From assembly GCF_005049235.1 (NCBI RefSeq), contig NZ_SUMD01000009.1, positions 1 through 64,000 on the forward strand: 64,000 bases of DNA, written 5' to 3'. Below are positions 33,394 to 41,741 of the stretch, piece after piece. The stretch comes from Rhodococcus oryzae (GTDB lineage: Bacteria; Actinomycetota; Actinomycetes; Mycobacteriales; Mycobacteriaceae). The position numbers and the translations under genes are program-made. Each line of letters opens with the position of its first letter. The stretch's first letter is position 1. The notes below the pieces were generated by a model that did no database searches, had not been told where the DNA came from, and saw only the letters and a program-made list of their open reading frames with translations.

Positions 33394-34176
33394 CTACCGG
33401 GCGAAGTCGATCTGCCTGCGGCCGTTGGACAGCGCGGTGACGACGCAGGTGCCCAACGGGCCGGTGCGGTCGTAGAGGGTGGCGGTGCCGATCGAGACGC
33501 CCGCGGAGGTGACCGTGTTCTCGGCGCGGAGGCCGAGTTCGTAGCCGATGGGGAGTCTCGACAGGGTGAGTGTCATGTCGGTGTTGATGTAACCGGCGCC
33601 GTGGGAACCCCAGTGGCAGACGTGGTTCGTGGTGTCGCCGAGCACCGCGGCACGCTGGAACGGCGAGATCGGTTCGCCGTCGACGAGCGGGGGAAGACTG
33701 TGCCACGAGGTCTTGCGGTCGGCGTTCTGGTTCGCCGCGAAGTCGTGCGTCCACTCCCGGTCGCCGCTCTTGAACAGCGGCGGCGCCCCGTCCGGGGACA
33801 CGCACCCCTCCGACGGCACCGGCAGGTCCGCGTCCGGCCTCCACACCCGGCCCGCGGGCTCCGGGCCGGTGGTCAGGAACACCGCAGAGGCGCGTGTCCG
33901 CACCTCTCCGTCCTGCACGATGGAGGCGTCGGCGACGGTGATCCGGGTGCCCTGACGGACCACCTCGCTGCGCACCTCGATCGGGGCGTTGAGGACCGGC
34001 CTGAACAGGTCCACGGTCATTCGGGCCGGGACGAACCCGGCGGGACAGTGTGTTTCGAGACTCCGGGCGAGCAGGCCGCACACGGCGTGACCACCTACCT
34101 GGGTCGGTGTCCAGTGGCTCACCGCGAACTCTTCCGCCACGAACAGATCTCCACGGCTGGTGAAGAAACCGACCAT
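33394..34176 (-). CDS. Acyl-CoA thioesterase-like double hotdog protein
   Basis: A 260-residue TesB-like thioesterase. Two hotdog halves are recognisable: an N-terminal one with HWTPTQVGGHAVCGLLARSLE and ARMTVDLFRPV, and a C-terminal one with ISPFQRAAVLGDTTNHVCHWG, INTDMTLTLSRLPIGYELGL and GTATLYDRTGPLGT. It should cleave acyl-CoA. ATG 34176 is preferred over the upstream TTG at 34185 because GGGGG lies about ten bases upstream. Its stop is one base from that of the convergent FMN reductase gene. The upstream gene on the opposite side is a separate TetR gene. Confidence 0.82.
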   Translation of the reverse strand: MVGFFTSRGDLFVAEEFAVSHWTPTQVGGHAVCGLLARSLETHCPAGFVPARMTVDLFRPVLNAPIEVRSEVVRQGTRITVADASIVQDGEVRTRASAVFLTTGPEPAGRVWRPDADLPVPSEGCVSPDGAPPLFKSGDREWTHDFAANQNADRKTSWHSLPPLVDGEPISPFQRAAVLGDTTNHVCHWGSHGAGYINTDMTLTLSRLPIGYELGLRAENTVTSAGVSIGTATLYDRTGPLGTCVVTALSNGRRQIDFAR

Positions 34177-34223
34177 CGTCGCCAAACCCCCTGTTGGATA
34201 CGTCTTGAGTGTGTGTCAGTCGC

Positions 34224-34913
34224 CTAACTACCTGCAGGCGAACGTGTCTGGGCGCTGATGGTCGTTCCCATCCAGCGCCGCAGGTAGCCCCGCAGCTCGT
34301 CCTCGCTGCGCGGCGGGTCGCTGGGCGAGATGAAGAACGACTGCATCGTCCGCAGGGCGTACTCGACGAGCTCGCGTAGCGAGTCCTCGTCGTACCCGTG
34401 ACCCTCCCAGTCGACGTCGAATCGCCGGATCATCGTCATGCCGAAGGCGCGCGCCTCGTCCGACGTGAGCCCATAGGCGCCGATGTTCGAATGGGAACCC
34501 GAGAGCATGATGCCCAGATGAGGGATGCGATGCACCTCGTCCAGCGTGTAGATCACGCCCTCGGTCATCGCCTCCGCGGGGTCCTTGTGGCCGTGCACGT
34601 GCTGTGTCAGCCGATCGAGGAAACCGTCGACGGAGGCGATGGCCGCGGCCCGCATGAGGGCCTCGGCGCTGGGGAAGTAGCGGTACACCGTCTGGCGGAT
34701 GACGCCGAGCGACTCTGCGACGTCGGCGATGCTGATCGCCGACCCGGTGCGCGAGATCACCTCGACCGCGGCATCGACGATGCGGCGCGCGGCCTCCTCA
34801 TCATCGACCGGCGGCCGGCCACCCCATCCACGTCTGCGTGCCACCGAGCGGACGGTACCAGCACCGCATCCGGCCGCCTCACGAACAGCGGTGGATTCGA
34901 CGAAAGTGATCAT
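34224..34913 (-). CDS. TetR/AcrR family transcriptional regulator
   Basis: A 229-residue TetR regulator with a basic N-terminal extension (RSVARRRGWGGRPP) before the DNA-binding domain (IVDAAVEVISRTGSAISIADVA, then LGVIRQTVYRYFPSAEAL). The start ATG at 34913 lies within a long inverted repeat, implying autoregulation. It is divergent from a metal-dependent hydrolase and a 9-helix membrane protein gene, which are the likely targets. Confidence 0.85.
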   Translation of the reverse strand: MITFVESTAVREAAGCGAGTVRSVARRRGWGGRPPVDDEEAARRIVDAAVEVISRTGSAISIADVAESLGVIRQTVYRYFPSAEALMRAAAIASVDGFLDRLTQHVHGHKDPAEAMTEGVIYTLDEVHRIPHLGIMLSGSHSNIGAYGLTSDEARAFGMTMIRRFDVDWEGHGYDEDSLRELVEYALRTMQSFFISPSDPPRSEDELRGYLRRWMGTTISAQTRSPAGS

Positions 34914-34939
34914 ACATAATTCGGACGGTTTGTATGATC
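34908..34939. promoter_or_regulatory. TetR operator, perfect 9+14+9 inverted repeat
   Basis: GATCATACA (34908-34916) and TGTATGATC (34931-34939) are perfect complements around 14 bp. The left arm overlaps the TetR start codon; the right arm is 68 bp before the metal-hydrolase start. Confidence 0.75.
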
Positions 34940-35006
34940 GCTGCGAACGCGACCCCACCTGCCCTGACAGGGGTTCGCCGGCGCCAACGGAAACGAGGAA
35001 TCGCGC

Positions 35007-35957
35007 ATGACAGATCTGAAACCCCGGAAGATGGACTTCGGGTTCGAGGACGAAGACGTCCCCTTCCTGTGGAACCCGGACAACCCGGCGTGGTCGAGCA
35101 TGTCCAACGCGGTCTCGTTCCTGGCGATCGGCTTCGAGAAGATGATCGTCAAGCTGATCCTGCAGGCGAAGCCGCTGATCACCGATCCGGAGGTCGCGGC
35201 GGAAGCGGTCGCGTTCATGCGTCAGGAGGGTCACCACTCCACCGCCCACCGCCAGCACGTGAACGCGCTGATCCGGCGCTACCCCGGCCTGCAGAACACC
35301 CTCGACGCCGTGACCGGCGAGTTCGACCTCCTCACCGAGCGGACCTCGATCAACTACAGGATGGCGTACACCGCCGACCTGGAGGCCACGTTCACCCCGG
35401 TGTTCAAGCTGATGCTCGACAACGAGGCCACGCTGTTCCGGCCCGGCGACGACCGGGTCGCGTCCCTGTTCATCTGGCACTTCGTCGAGGAGGTCGAGCA
35501 CCGCAGTTCGGCGCTGATCATCTACAACTCCGTCGTCGGCAACGAGCTCTACCGGATGCGGATGGCCGCGTCGATCTTCGCGCACGTGATGAAGGCGATC
35601 CGAATTGCGTGCGCCGGCTTCAACCAGCACGTTCCGCTGTCGGAGCGGAAGGTCGACTCGATGTCGATGTTCGCCCGGCACCGGGCCAAGCAGAAGGTGC
35701 TCACCGCCTTCGCGCCGTACCTGACCAAGGGGCCGATGCCGCGCGCGTTCGACGGCCTCCCGATCGGTGAGCAGCTCACCGCCCTGTCCGGCGCCGTTCG
35801 CAGCCAGATGCCCGGGCACAAGCCCGCCCACGAGAAACTGCCCGTCCTCGCCGACGAGTGGTTCACCCGCTACGACGCCGGCTATGACTGCACCCGCTGG
35901 TACACCGCGGACTCGCAGAAGCCCGAGGCCGAGCCGGTCTCCGCGGGGGCGAACTGA
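35007..35957 (+). CDS. Predicted metal-dependent hydrolase (PF10118-type)
   Basis: A 316-residue helical protein of the predicted metal-dependent hydrolase family. Candidate metal ligands are E and H in FMRQEGHHSTAHRQH (about residues 71-81) and E, E, H in FIWHFVEEVEHRSSAL (about 156-167), a di-metal arrangement like ferritin-type or membrane-desaturase-like enzymes. Substrates are unknown. GAGGA precedes the ATG at 35007. The stop overlaps the start of a membrane protein gene by one base (TGATG), so the two act together under the divergent TetR. Confidence 0.78.
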   Translation: MTDLKPRKMDFGFEDEDVPFLWNPDNPAWSSMSNAVSFLAIGFEKMIVKLILQAKPLITDPEVAAEAVAFMRQEGHHSTAHRQHVNALIRRYPGLQNTLDAVTGEFDLLTERTSINYRMAYTADLEATFTPVFKLMLDNEATLFRPGDDRVASLFIWHFVEEVEHRSSALIIYNSVVGNELYRMRMAASIFAHVMKAIRIACAGFNQHVPLSERKVDSMSMFARHRAKQKVLTAFAPYLTKGPMPRAFDGLPIGEQLTALSGAVRSQMPGHKPAHEKLPVLADEWFTRYDAGYDCTRWYTADSQKPEAEPVSAGAN

Positions 35958-37117
35958 TGTCGGACCACTGTTCGCCCACCTTCTCGGATCTCGCGACCCG
36001 CCTTGGCTTCTCGTGCGAGGATGCCGGTGGGCTGGTCGAGGTCCGCAACCCGCTCGCACTCGAGAACTGGACCCTGCCGGTCCTCGAGTTCACCATCGTC
36101 CTCGGGGCGGTGCTCGCGCTCGTCTACGCGATTCTGCGGCTGCGTCGGCACGGTGATCCGACCAACCTGGTGCTGTGGTTCGGTGCCACCGCGTTCCTGT
36201 TCGTGATCGAGCCGCCGATCTACTTTCCGGCAACGTTCGGCACCGAGGACTACCTGGGCACGATGTTCGCGCACAACGTGTTCACGGTGGATTTCCTGTG
36301 GGGTCGCCTGCCGCTGTACATCGTCGCGATCTACCCGTTGATGGCCACCATCGCGTTCGAGATCGTCCGGATGCTCGGTGTGTTCCGGAAGTACGGCGTG
36401 CTCCTCGGCGCGGTGTGCGTCGGCTTCGTGCACCACGCGTTCTATGAGATCTTCGACCAGCTCGGACCGCAGCTGCGCTGGTGGGAGTGGACGCTCGACA
36501 ACAAGGTCAACCTGCCCTTCTTCGATTCGGTTCCGCTGCCGAGCGTCGTGGTCTTCGCGGCTCTGTGGCCGATGTCGTTGGCGCTGTGCGTCCAGTTCTT
36601 CGTCGGCCGACATGTGGATGCGGGCCGGCGCTTCTCCGGCCTGCAGCTGGTGTGGCGCACCGTGGTGATCGGTCTCACCGCCTCGGTCGGGGTGTTCGTG
36701 CTCCCGCTCCCGGCGACAGTCTTCGGCATGGGGAGCGACACGGTCCGCGGGTTCCTCTACGCCGCGGAGTTGGCCGTGCTCTCCGTCGTCGCGGTCGTGG
36801 TCCTTGCGCGGCAGTGGTCGCACCTGCGGCAGGAACCGTCGGATGCGCCCGGGTACCGGAATGGCTTCGCCCAGTGGTACGCCGTCGTGTATCTGGCCGT
36901 GATGGCGGTGTTGTGGATGTCCGCGCTACCGGACTTCTTCGGCGCCGTCGACGGGATGACCACGAACGGCGATCCGGTCGGGAACCTCTGGTACACCATC
37001 GCGTGCTTCGCCGTCGCGATCCTGTGTGTGGCGGCGACCTTCACCGTCCCGCGCGGGCAGTCGAAGGACGGCGGTGAGCCCGTGTCGGGCGAGAGCGCGG
37101 TGACGCAGCCGGCATAG
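35957..37117 (+). CDS. Nine-helix membrane protein, unknown function
   Basis: A 386-residue integral membrane protein with about nine predicted helices and no family that I can name with confidence. The first 35 residues are soluble and contain two cysteines (MSDHC, FSCEDAGG). Charged or histidine residues occur near membrane segments, as in VGFVHHAFYEIFDQ and FGTEDYLGTMFAHNVF, which could bind a metal or a cofactor. It is co-translated with the PF10118-type hydrolase, and a clear terminator follows, so the two genes form a complete unit. Confidence 0.7.
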   Translation: MSDHCSPTFSDLATRLGFSCEDAGGLVEVRNPLALENWTLPVLEFTIVLGAVLALVYAILRLRRHGDPTNLVLWFGATAFLFVIEPPIYFPATFGTEDYLGTMFAHNVFTVDFLWGRLPLYIVAIYPLMATIAFEIVRMLGVFRKYGVLLGAVCVGFVHHAFYEIFDQLGPQLRWWEWTLDNKVNLPFFDSVPLPSVVVFAALWPMSLALCVQFFVGRHVDAGRRFSGLQLVWRTVVIGLTASVGVFVLPLPATVFGMGSDTVRGFLYAAELAVLSVVAVVVLARQWSHLRQEPSDAPGYRNGFAQWYAVVYLAVMAVLWMSALPDFFGAVDGMTTNGDPVGNLWYTIACFAVAILCVAATFTVPRGQSKDGGEPVSGESAVTQPA

Positions 37118-37141
37118 GTCGGTGTGATGCGCAGGCACGAC

Positions 37142-37171
37142 TCGAGGCCCGTCGCGTGTGACGGGCCTCGA
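37142..37171. terminator. Hairpin terminator
   Basis: TCGAGGCCCGTC pairs perfectly with GACGGGCCTCGA around GCGTGT, 25 bp after the membrane protein stop and between convergent genes. Confidence 0.85.
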
Positions 37172-37194
37172 ACCGTGTCCCGGGCCGTTCTCGG

Positions 37195-38364
37195 TCAGTC
37201 CGCGCACATCGCGGCGTCGACGACCTGCTGCGCCGCGTCGACGGAGTCCGCGCTCATCGGGATGTGATTGACGGTGAGCGTGACCGCGCGGCCGTTGGTG
37301 TCGACGCCGCCGGAGGTGCCGAACCCGGGGATGCCCCCGCCGTGCCCCCAGATCTCCTTCCCGCAGGAGCTGTTCACGCGGACGAGCCCGAGGCCGTATG
37401 CGTCCTTCGGGCCGCGGTCGAACGGCACGGTCTGCTTCATCTCGGCGAGCCGGTCCTGCGATACGAGGTCGCCGCGAAGCAGTGCCGTGAAGAACGTGTT
37501 GAGATCGGCGCCGGTCGCGACCATGGCGCCCGCGGTATCCGCCCACGACACGTCGCCCTCGGTGACGTCGACCTGCTGCTCGCCGATCCGGTGATATCCG
37601 TGCGCGTGCGGTCCGCGGATCTGTGTCTCCCCGGAACCCGGGAAGTAGGTGTCCTTCAGCCCGAGCGGATCGATGATGCGTGTGGCGATCTCCTGCGCGG
37701 CGGGGCGGCCCGTCACCTTCTCGATGAGCATCCCGAGCAGGATGTAGTTGGTGTTCGAGTAGACGGCCTCGTCCTTGGCGGCCGGGCCGGGCGACAGGGA
37801 CATCGCGATCTTCACGAGCTCGGCCGGCATGTAGTGCCCCATGGGCTCCTCGCCCGTCGCGACCTGCAGCTGCCCGGGCCTGACGTCCTCCGGCTTCGCG
37901 CCTCCGGGTGCGAGGTAGTCCGTCAGTCCGCTGGTGTGTTGCAGGAGATCGCGGACGGTGACCCGGCTGCCGTCGTTCCCGTTGCCCGCCACGATTCCGG
38001 GCAGGTAGTGCTCGACGCTCGTACCCAGGTCGACCACTCCCTCGTCGACGAGCTGCATGATCACGGTGGCGATGAACGCCTTTGTGTTGCTGCCGATCCG
38101 GGCCCGCGCGTCATCCGGGATCGGCTCGTCGGTGGCGGTGTTCCCTGTCCCCGCGCGGAGGACGCGGGTGCCGCGGCCGGGGTCGGTGATCACCAGCTGC
38201 GCGCCGGGAATCCCCCGCTCGGTGATGGCGTCGAGCTTCTGCTGTACCGCGATGTCGGGCGACGGGGCGGCGGACTGCGCGGTGTCACCGCATGCGGTCG
38301 CTCCCAACGCGAGGGCGGCGGCGGTGGTCACGGCGAGCACGGCGCGACGTCGAGAGGTGGTCAT
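37195..38364 (-). CDS. Beta-lactamase-fold serine hydrolase lipoprotein
   Basis: A 389-residue class C beta-lactamase/D-Ala-D-Ala carboxypeptidase-like protein. The signal sequence ends in ALGATAC, a plausible lipobox with lipidated C25. The active-site motifs are S-N-T-K in GSNTKAF (SxxK, about residue 93), YSNTNY (YxN, about 200) and GHGGGIPG (HxG in place of KTG, about 340). It should act outside the membrane on peptidoglycan peptides, amides or esters; beta-lactam resistance is not implied. The ATG at 38364 gives the intact signal peptide. Confidence 0.87.
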   Translation of the reverse strand: MTTSRRRAVLAVTTAAALALGATACGDTAQSAAPSPDIAVQQKLDAITERGIPGAQLVITDPGRGTRVLRAGTGNTATDEPIPDDARARIGSNTKAFIATVIMQLVDEGVVDLGTSVEHYLPGIVAGNGNDGSRVTVRDLLQHTSGLTDYLAPGGAKPEDVRPGQLQVATGEEPMGHYMPAELVKIAMSLSPGPAAKDEAVYSNTNYILLGMLIEKVTGRPAAQEIATRIIDPLGLKDTYFPGSGETQIRGPHAHGYHRIGEQQVDVTEGDVSWADTAGAMVATGADLNTFFTALLRGDLVSQDRLAEMKQTVPFDRGPKDAYGLGLVRVNSSCGKEIWGHGGGIPGFGTSGGVDTNGRAVTLTVNHIPMSADSVDAAQQVVDAAMCAD

Positions 38365-38482
38365 CGGCACTGGTCCTCCTGGTCGTTCGGACCTCGCGGT
38401 GAGATCCGTACGACGAGAAGAGTATTGACGCCTGAGGGCGCCTCCCATGGTGCTGGCCACCGTCTTTCCGGTGGACCTGCCT

Positions 38483-38524
38483 GGAGCATCCGGGGGTAGA
38501 GCGGGCTGCACCCCCGGACGCTCC
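38483..38524. terminator. Hairpin terminator of the SDR operon
   Basis: GGAGCATCCGGGGGT pairs with ACCCCCGGACGCTCC (14 of 15 positions, 12-base loop) directly after the minus-strand SDR gene ending at 38536. Confidence 0.8.
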
Positions 38525-38535
38525 GGGGCCGACGG

Positions 38536-39351
38536 TCAGCGCGCGAGAAAACCCTTGTCCACCGGGATCTGTGCGCCGGTGATCACGGCAGAGGCGTCGT
38601 CGGCGAGCCACACGACGGCTTCTGAGATTTCCTCCGGCTCCACCAGGGCATCGGTCTTGAGCAGGTTCGGCGGGTAGCTGTAGACGTACGTGGGGTACTG
38701 CTCGAAGAGCTTGTACATCGAGGTGTCGTTGCCGAGTGCGGTGTTGGTGCCGTACGGCAGAACGCAATTCGCGCGAATGCCGAACTCGCCCAGCTCCACC
38801 GCCAGTGCCTTCGTCAGGCCGAGGACCCCGAACTTGGCCGCGGCGTAGTGGCCGCAGCCGGGCGGCGCCTTCACGCTCGCCGACGAGCCGACCGTGATGA
38901 TGGACCCGCCGTTGCCGGCTTCGATCATCGCAGGGACCGCCGCCTTGATCGTGTTCCAGACGCCGGTCAGGTTGACGTCCACGGTCTCCTGGAACTGCTC
39001 GGCCGAGATCTCCCAGATTCGACCCCAGTTGCACACGCCCGCGTTGGCGACCACGACGTCGAGGCGCCCGAATGTCTCGATGGTCTCGGCCACCACCGCC
39101 TGCTGGCCCGCGAGGTCCCGCACGTCGACCTGTCGGGTCAGCACCTTGCGGCCCTCGGACTCGATCAGCCGCGCCGTCTCCTCGAGGTCGGCGGGCTCCG
39201 CCATCGGGTATCCGCTGAACTCGGCGACCTGCGCGCAGACGTCGACGGCCACGATGTCCGCGCCCGCCTGCGCCATTCGAACCGCGTGCGAACGGCCCTG
39301 TCCCCGAGCCGCTCCCGTCACATAGGCGACTTTCCCTGCGAGTGAGCTCAT
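38536..39351 (-). CDS. SDR oxidoreductase, mycofactocin-coupled type
   Basis: A 271-residue SDR. The N-terminus VAYVTGAARGQGRSHAVRMAQAGADIVAVDVC has the GAARGQGRSHA signature that I associate with mycofactocin-coupled dehydrogenases, which hold a non-exchangeable NAD. Active-site residues: N in VANAGVC, S in VGSSASV, and YAAAK; C-terminal VITGAQIPVDKG. It would oxidise an alcohol. Its ATG overlaps the stop of the flavin monooxygenase gene (ATGA), so the two enzymes probably act in sequence. A hairpin terminator follows. Confidence 0.87.
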   Translation of the reverse strand: MSSLAGKVAYVTGAARGQGRSHAVRMAQAGADIVAVDVCAQVAEFSGYPMAEPADLEETARLIESEGRKVLTRQVDVRDLAGQQAVVAETIETFGRLDVVVANAGVCNWGRIWEISAEQFQETVDVNLTGVWNTIKAAVPAMIEAGNGGSIITVGSSASVKAPPGCGHYAAAKFGVLGLTKALAVELGEFGIRANCVLPYGTNTALGNDTSMYKLFEQYPTYVYSYPPNLLKTDALVEPEEISEAVVWLADDASAVITGAQIPVDKGFLAR

Positions 39352-40892
39352 GTCTGAACCTCCGTGAGTGTGTAGTCGAATGCGTAGTCGTCGAACGATG
39401 AGAACCGGCTGAACCAGAACGCGCCGCTGATGGTCTGCGGCCGGTAGTAGAGGGCCTCGCCCTGCGAGTTGACGAAGTAGGTGCGCAGGCCAGGATTGCT
39501 GTCCACGGTGTAGGCGCTGATCGCCTTGCCGTGGCGGTCCATCTTGCGCACCCACCGGGAGAACGCCTCGCCGCGTACCTGCGCGACCGCTGCGCCCCTC
39601 CTCCCGGTCTCGGTGATCACCCGCACCGCGTGCCGGGCGGTCAGGTCCACGAACGTGTGCCACGCGATGCCGACGTAGCCCTGCGGGGCGACCAGCGACC
39701 AGCGGTTCGGCAGACCCGGGTGTGCGCTGCCGCCGTAGCTGCGCAGCCCGTTACGGCGGTAGTCGTCGGCCAGGTCGAACCCGTCGGTGCCGACCACTGC
39801 GCCGCTGCGGTACGTCTCCGGGTCGGTGAACAGCTCGTATCCGGTGGCCGCGATGATCAGGTCGTACGGGCGCTCGCTGCCGTCCGAGGTGCGGATGCCG
39901 TCGGCGGTGACCCGTTCGATCGGGTCGACGACCAGCGACACGGACGGATCCGCGAGCGCGGGGAAGAAGTTGCTCGACAGCACCGGCCGCTTCGCGAGGA
40001 TGCCGTAGTCCGGAACCAGTGCGGCGCGGATGCCCGCGTCATCGACGCTGCGCCGCAACATACGTCGATAGATCGACTGCCAGATCCGGTCGTACTGCGG
40101 CATGACCGTGGTGAGGAGTTTGCGTGGCAGTAGCGGCAGCACATTGCAGAGGAACTGCATCGGCAGTTCCATGGCGGCCAGCGCGGCCCCGTTGATGAGG
40201 GCGCCCGCGCCGGGTATCGCGAGAAGGCGGTGAGCTCGTTCGGACAGTTCGACGTCGGGCTTGGGCAGGATCCAGGACGGCGTCCGCTGGTAGATCTCGA
40301 CACTGCGGGCCTGCTGATAGATCGTTGGCACGATCTGCACCGAGCTCGACCCGGTACCGATCACCGCGACCCGTTTGCCGGACCAGTCGTAGTGGGGGTC
40401 CCAGGAGTTCGGGCGCAGGACGGTTCCGGTGAAGTCGCCGATTCCCTCGATGTCGTTCGCCGATTTGGCGTTGACGTAGCCGCCCACGGCATTGATGACG
40501 AACCGTGCGCGCACGGGGGCCTCGTCCTCGATGTGCAGCACCCACAGCTGCTCCGCGTCATCCCACACCTCCCGGTCGACGGTGCAGTTGCCGCGAAAGT
40601 ATTTGTGCAGGTTCAGATCTTCGGCGACCTGCTTGTTGTACTCCTGGATCTCCTGGCCTGTCGGAAAGAGGCGCGACCAGTCGGGTTTGCGTGCGAAGGA
40701 GAACTGATAGAACAGCGTGGGCACGTCCACGGACAGGCCGGGGTAGACGTTGTCGCGCCAACTGCCACCGAACTCGTCACTGCGTTCGAGGATGACGAAG
40801 TTCTCGATGCCGGCGCGTTGCAGATGGTGGGCCGCGGTGATACCGCCCGGCCCGGCGCCGATGATGGCGACGTCGACGTACTCGTATGTCAT
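39348..40892 (-). CDS. Flavin-containing monooxygenase (Baeyer-Villiger-like)
   Basis: A 514-residue two-dinucleotide-domain monooxygenase. The FAD loop is IIGAGPGGITAAHHL (residues 10-24) and the NADPH loop is VIGTGSSSVQIVP (177-189). The BVMO fingerprint normally FxGxxxHxxxW reads FTGTVLRPNSWD (154-165), with Arg160 replacing the histidine. ERSDEFGGSWRDNVYPGLSVDVP is typical of steroid or aliphatic ketone monooxygenases. It is the middle gene of a TetR-monooxygenase-SDR operon; an alcohol-to-ketone-to-ester route is a plausible pathway. Confidence 0.87.
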   Translation of the reverse strand: MTYEYVDVAIIGAGPGGITAAHHLQRAGIENFVILERSDEFGGSWRDNVYPGLSVDVPTLFYQFSFARKPDWSRLFPTGQEIQEYNKQVAEDLNLHKYFRGNCTVDREVWDDAEQLWVLHIEDEAPVRARFVINAVGGYVNAKSANDIEGIGDFTGTVLRPNSWDPHYDWSGKRVAVIGTGSSSVQIVPTIYQQARSVEIYQRTPSWILPKPDVELSERAHRLLAIPGAGALINGAALAAMELPMQFLCNVLPLLPRKLLTTVMPQYDRIWQSIYRRMLRRSVDDAGIRAALVPDYGILAKRPVLSSNFFPALADPSVSLVVDPIERVTADGIRTSDGSERPYDLIIAATGYELFTDPETYRSGAVVGTDGFDLADDYRRNGLRSYGGSAHPGLPNRWSLVAPQGYVGIAWHTFVDLTARHAVRVITETGRRGAAVAQVRGEAFSRWVRKMDRHGKAISAYTVDSNPGLRTYFVNSQGEALYYRPQTISGAFWFSRFSSFDDYAFDYTLTEVQT

Positions 40893-40914
40893 TGCGGCTC
40901 ATTTCTGTTCGTCG

Positions 40915-41517
40915 TCAGCGTCGTGGTGTCAGCCCATCGAGCATGAGGTCACCTATGCGGCTCCGCGCGTCGTCTGCGTTGCTGAATCCGGCCACCGAGA
41001 ACGGCAGGATCTCCAGGCTCAGGAGAACGCGCACGATCCAGTCGCCCGCCTGCATCGTGTCCAGGCCCGCGTCGACCTCGCCGCGTCGCTGGGCCTCGGC
41101 GACCAGCGTTGCCCAGAATGCGGCCCAGGTGCGGCAGAGTGGGTCGCCGTAGTGCTCCAGCAGCGTCGTGATGATGCTCTCGGTGCGTAGCGGCGGCACC
41201 AGGGCCTGCGGAGTGGTGGCGTGTTCGTAGATGAGAGCGGCCGCCTCGCCGACCTGGCCTCGCAGCGTCGGCTGGGGTGTCACGGCCGCGGCCAACCCGT
41301 CGATGAAGGCGCTGCACAGGTAGGCGAGGCCGGCGTTGATGGCGGCCTGCTTGTCGCCGAAGGTGTTGTACACCGTCCCCCGGGACACCCCCGCCGACGC
41401 GGCGACCTCGCTCAGGCGGAATCCACGAACCCCGTTGCGCCGCACACATTCCGCGGCCACCCGAACCAGTTCGAGGGTCGGTCCGGCCGTCTGGGCCCCA
41501 TCGCTCTCGTTGAGCAT
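40915..41517 (-). CDS. TetR/AcrR family transcriptional regulator
   Basis: A 200-residue TetR regulator. The DNA-binding domain is VRVAAECVRRNGVRGFRLSEVAASAGVSRGTVYNTFGDKQAAI. Unusually for this window, it is the first gene of the operon that it probably controls (22 bp before the flavin monooxygenase gene) rather than divergent. ATG 41517 is preferred over TTG 41526. A 7-bp inverted repeat lies immediately upstream. Confidence 0.85.
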   Translation of the reverse strand: MLNESDGAQTAGPTLELVRVAAECVRRNGVRGFRLSEVAASAGVSRGTVYNTFGDKQAAINAGLAYLCSAFIDGLAAAVTPQPTLRGQVGEAAALIYEHATTPQALVPPLRTESIITTLLEHYGDPLCRTWAAFWATLVAEAQRRGEVDAGLDTMQAGDWIVRVLLSLEILPFSVAGFSNADDARSRIGDLMLDGLTPRR

Positions 41518-41518
41518 A

Positions 41519-41545
41519 TTGAACAAATTACGTCAAAGTGTTCAA
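41519..41545. promoter_or_regulatory. TetR operator, 7+13+7 inverted repeat
   Basis: TTGAACA and TGTTCAA are perfect complements around 13 bp, directly before the TetR start. The position fits autoregulation of the TetR-monooxygenase-SDR operon. Confidence 0.55.
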
Positions 41546-41566
41546 GGCGGTGCCCGATTCGAAAAA

Positions 41567-41625
41567 GAATGCCCCGCCACCGAGCACGCGCCGTTTCAGG
41601 CAGCGGGCTCGGTGGCGGGGCATTC
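41567..41625 (-). terminator. Strong intrinsic terminator of the GH3 gene
   Basis: A perfect 19-bp stem (41567-41585 with 41607-41625) and a 21-base loop. On the minus strand the stem is followed by TTCTTTTTCG, so this is one of the few terminators here with a U-run. It would end transcripts coming from the beta-glucosidase gene. Confidence 0.9.
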
Positions 41626-41641
41626 CGTGACCATCCCGGCC

Positions 41642-41703
41642 GCCCACCGCGAGGGACGGTGGACCGGGAAGGCCTCAGGCCTGCCCACCGCGAGGGACGG
41701 TGG
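41642..41703. repeat. Two direct copies of a self-complementary 21-mer
   Basis: The 21-bp unit with CCCACCG-CGAGGGA-CGGTGG occurs at 41642-41662 and 41683-41703 (41-bp period); each copy can form its own hairpin. The DNA between them contains the palindrome GGCCTCAGGCC. The array lies between the GH3 stop and its strong terminator. Confidence 0.7.
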
Positions 41704-41741
41704 GCCGGCACGGTCTGAGGCCGTACTCGACAGCGGAACTG

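Noticed and set aside
34914-36059. Extension of the TetR frame to a 611-residue fusion
   Set aside because: The extra sequence is antisense to the metal-hydrolase gene and has the composition of a shadow frame. The TetR N-terminus at 34913 is natural and overlaps its operator.
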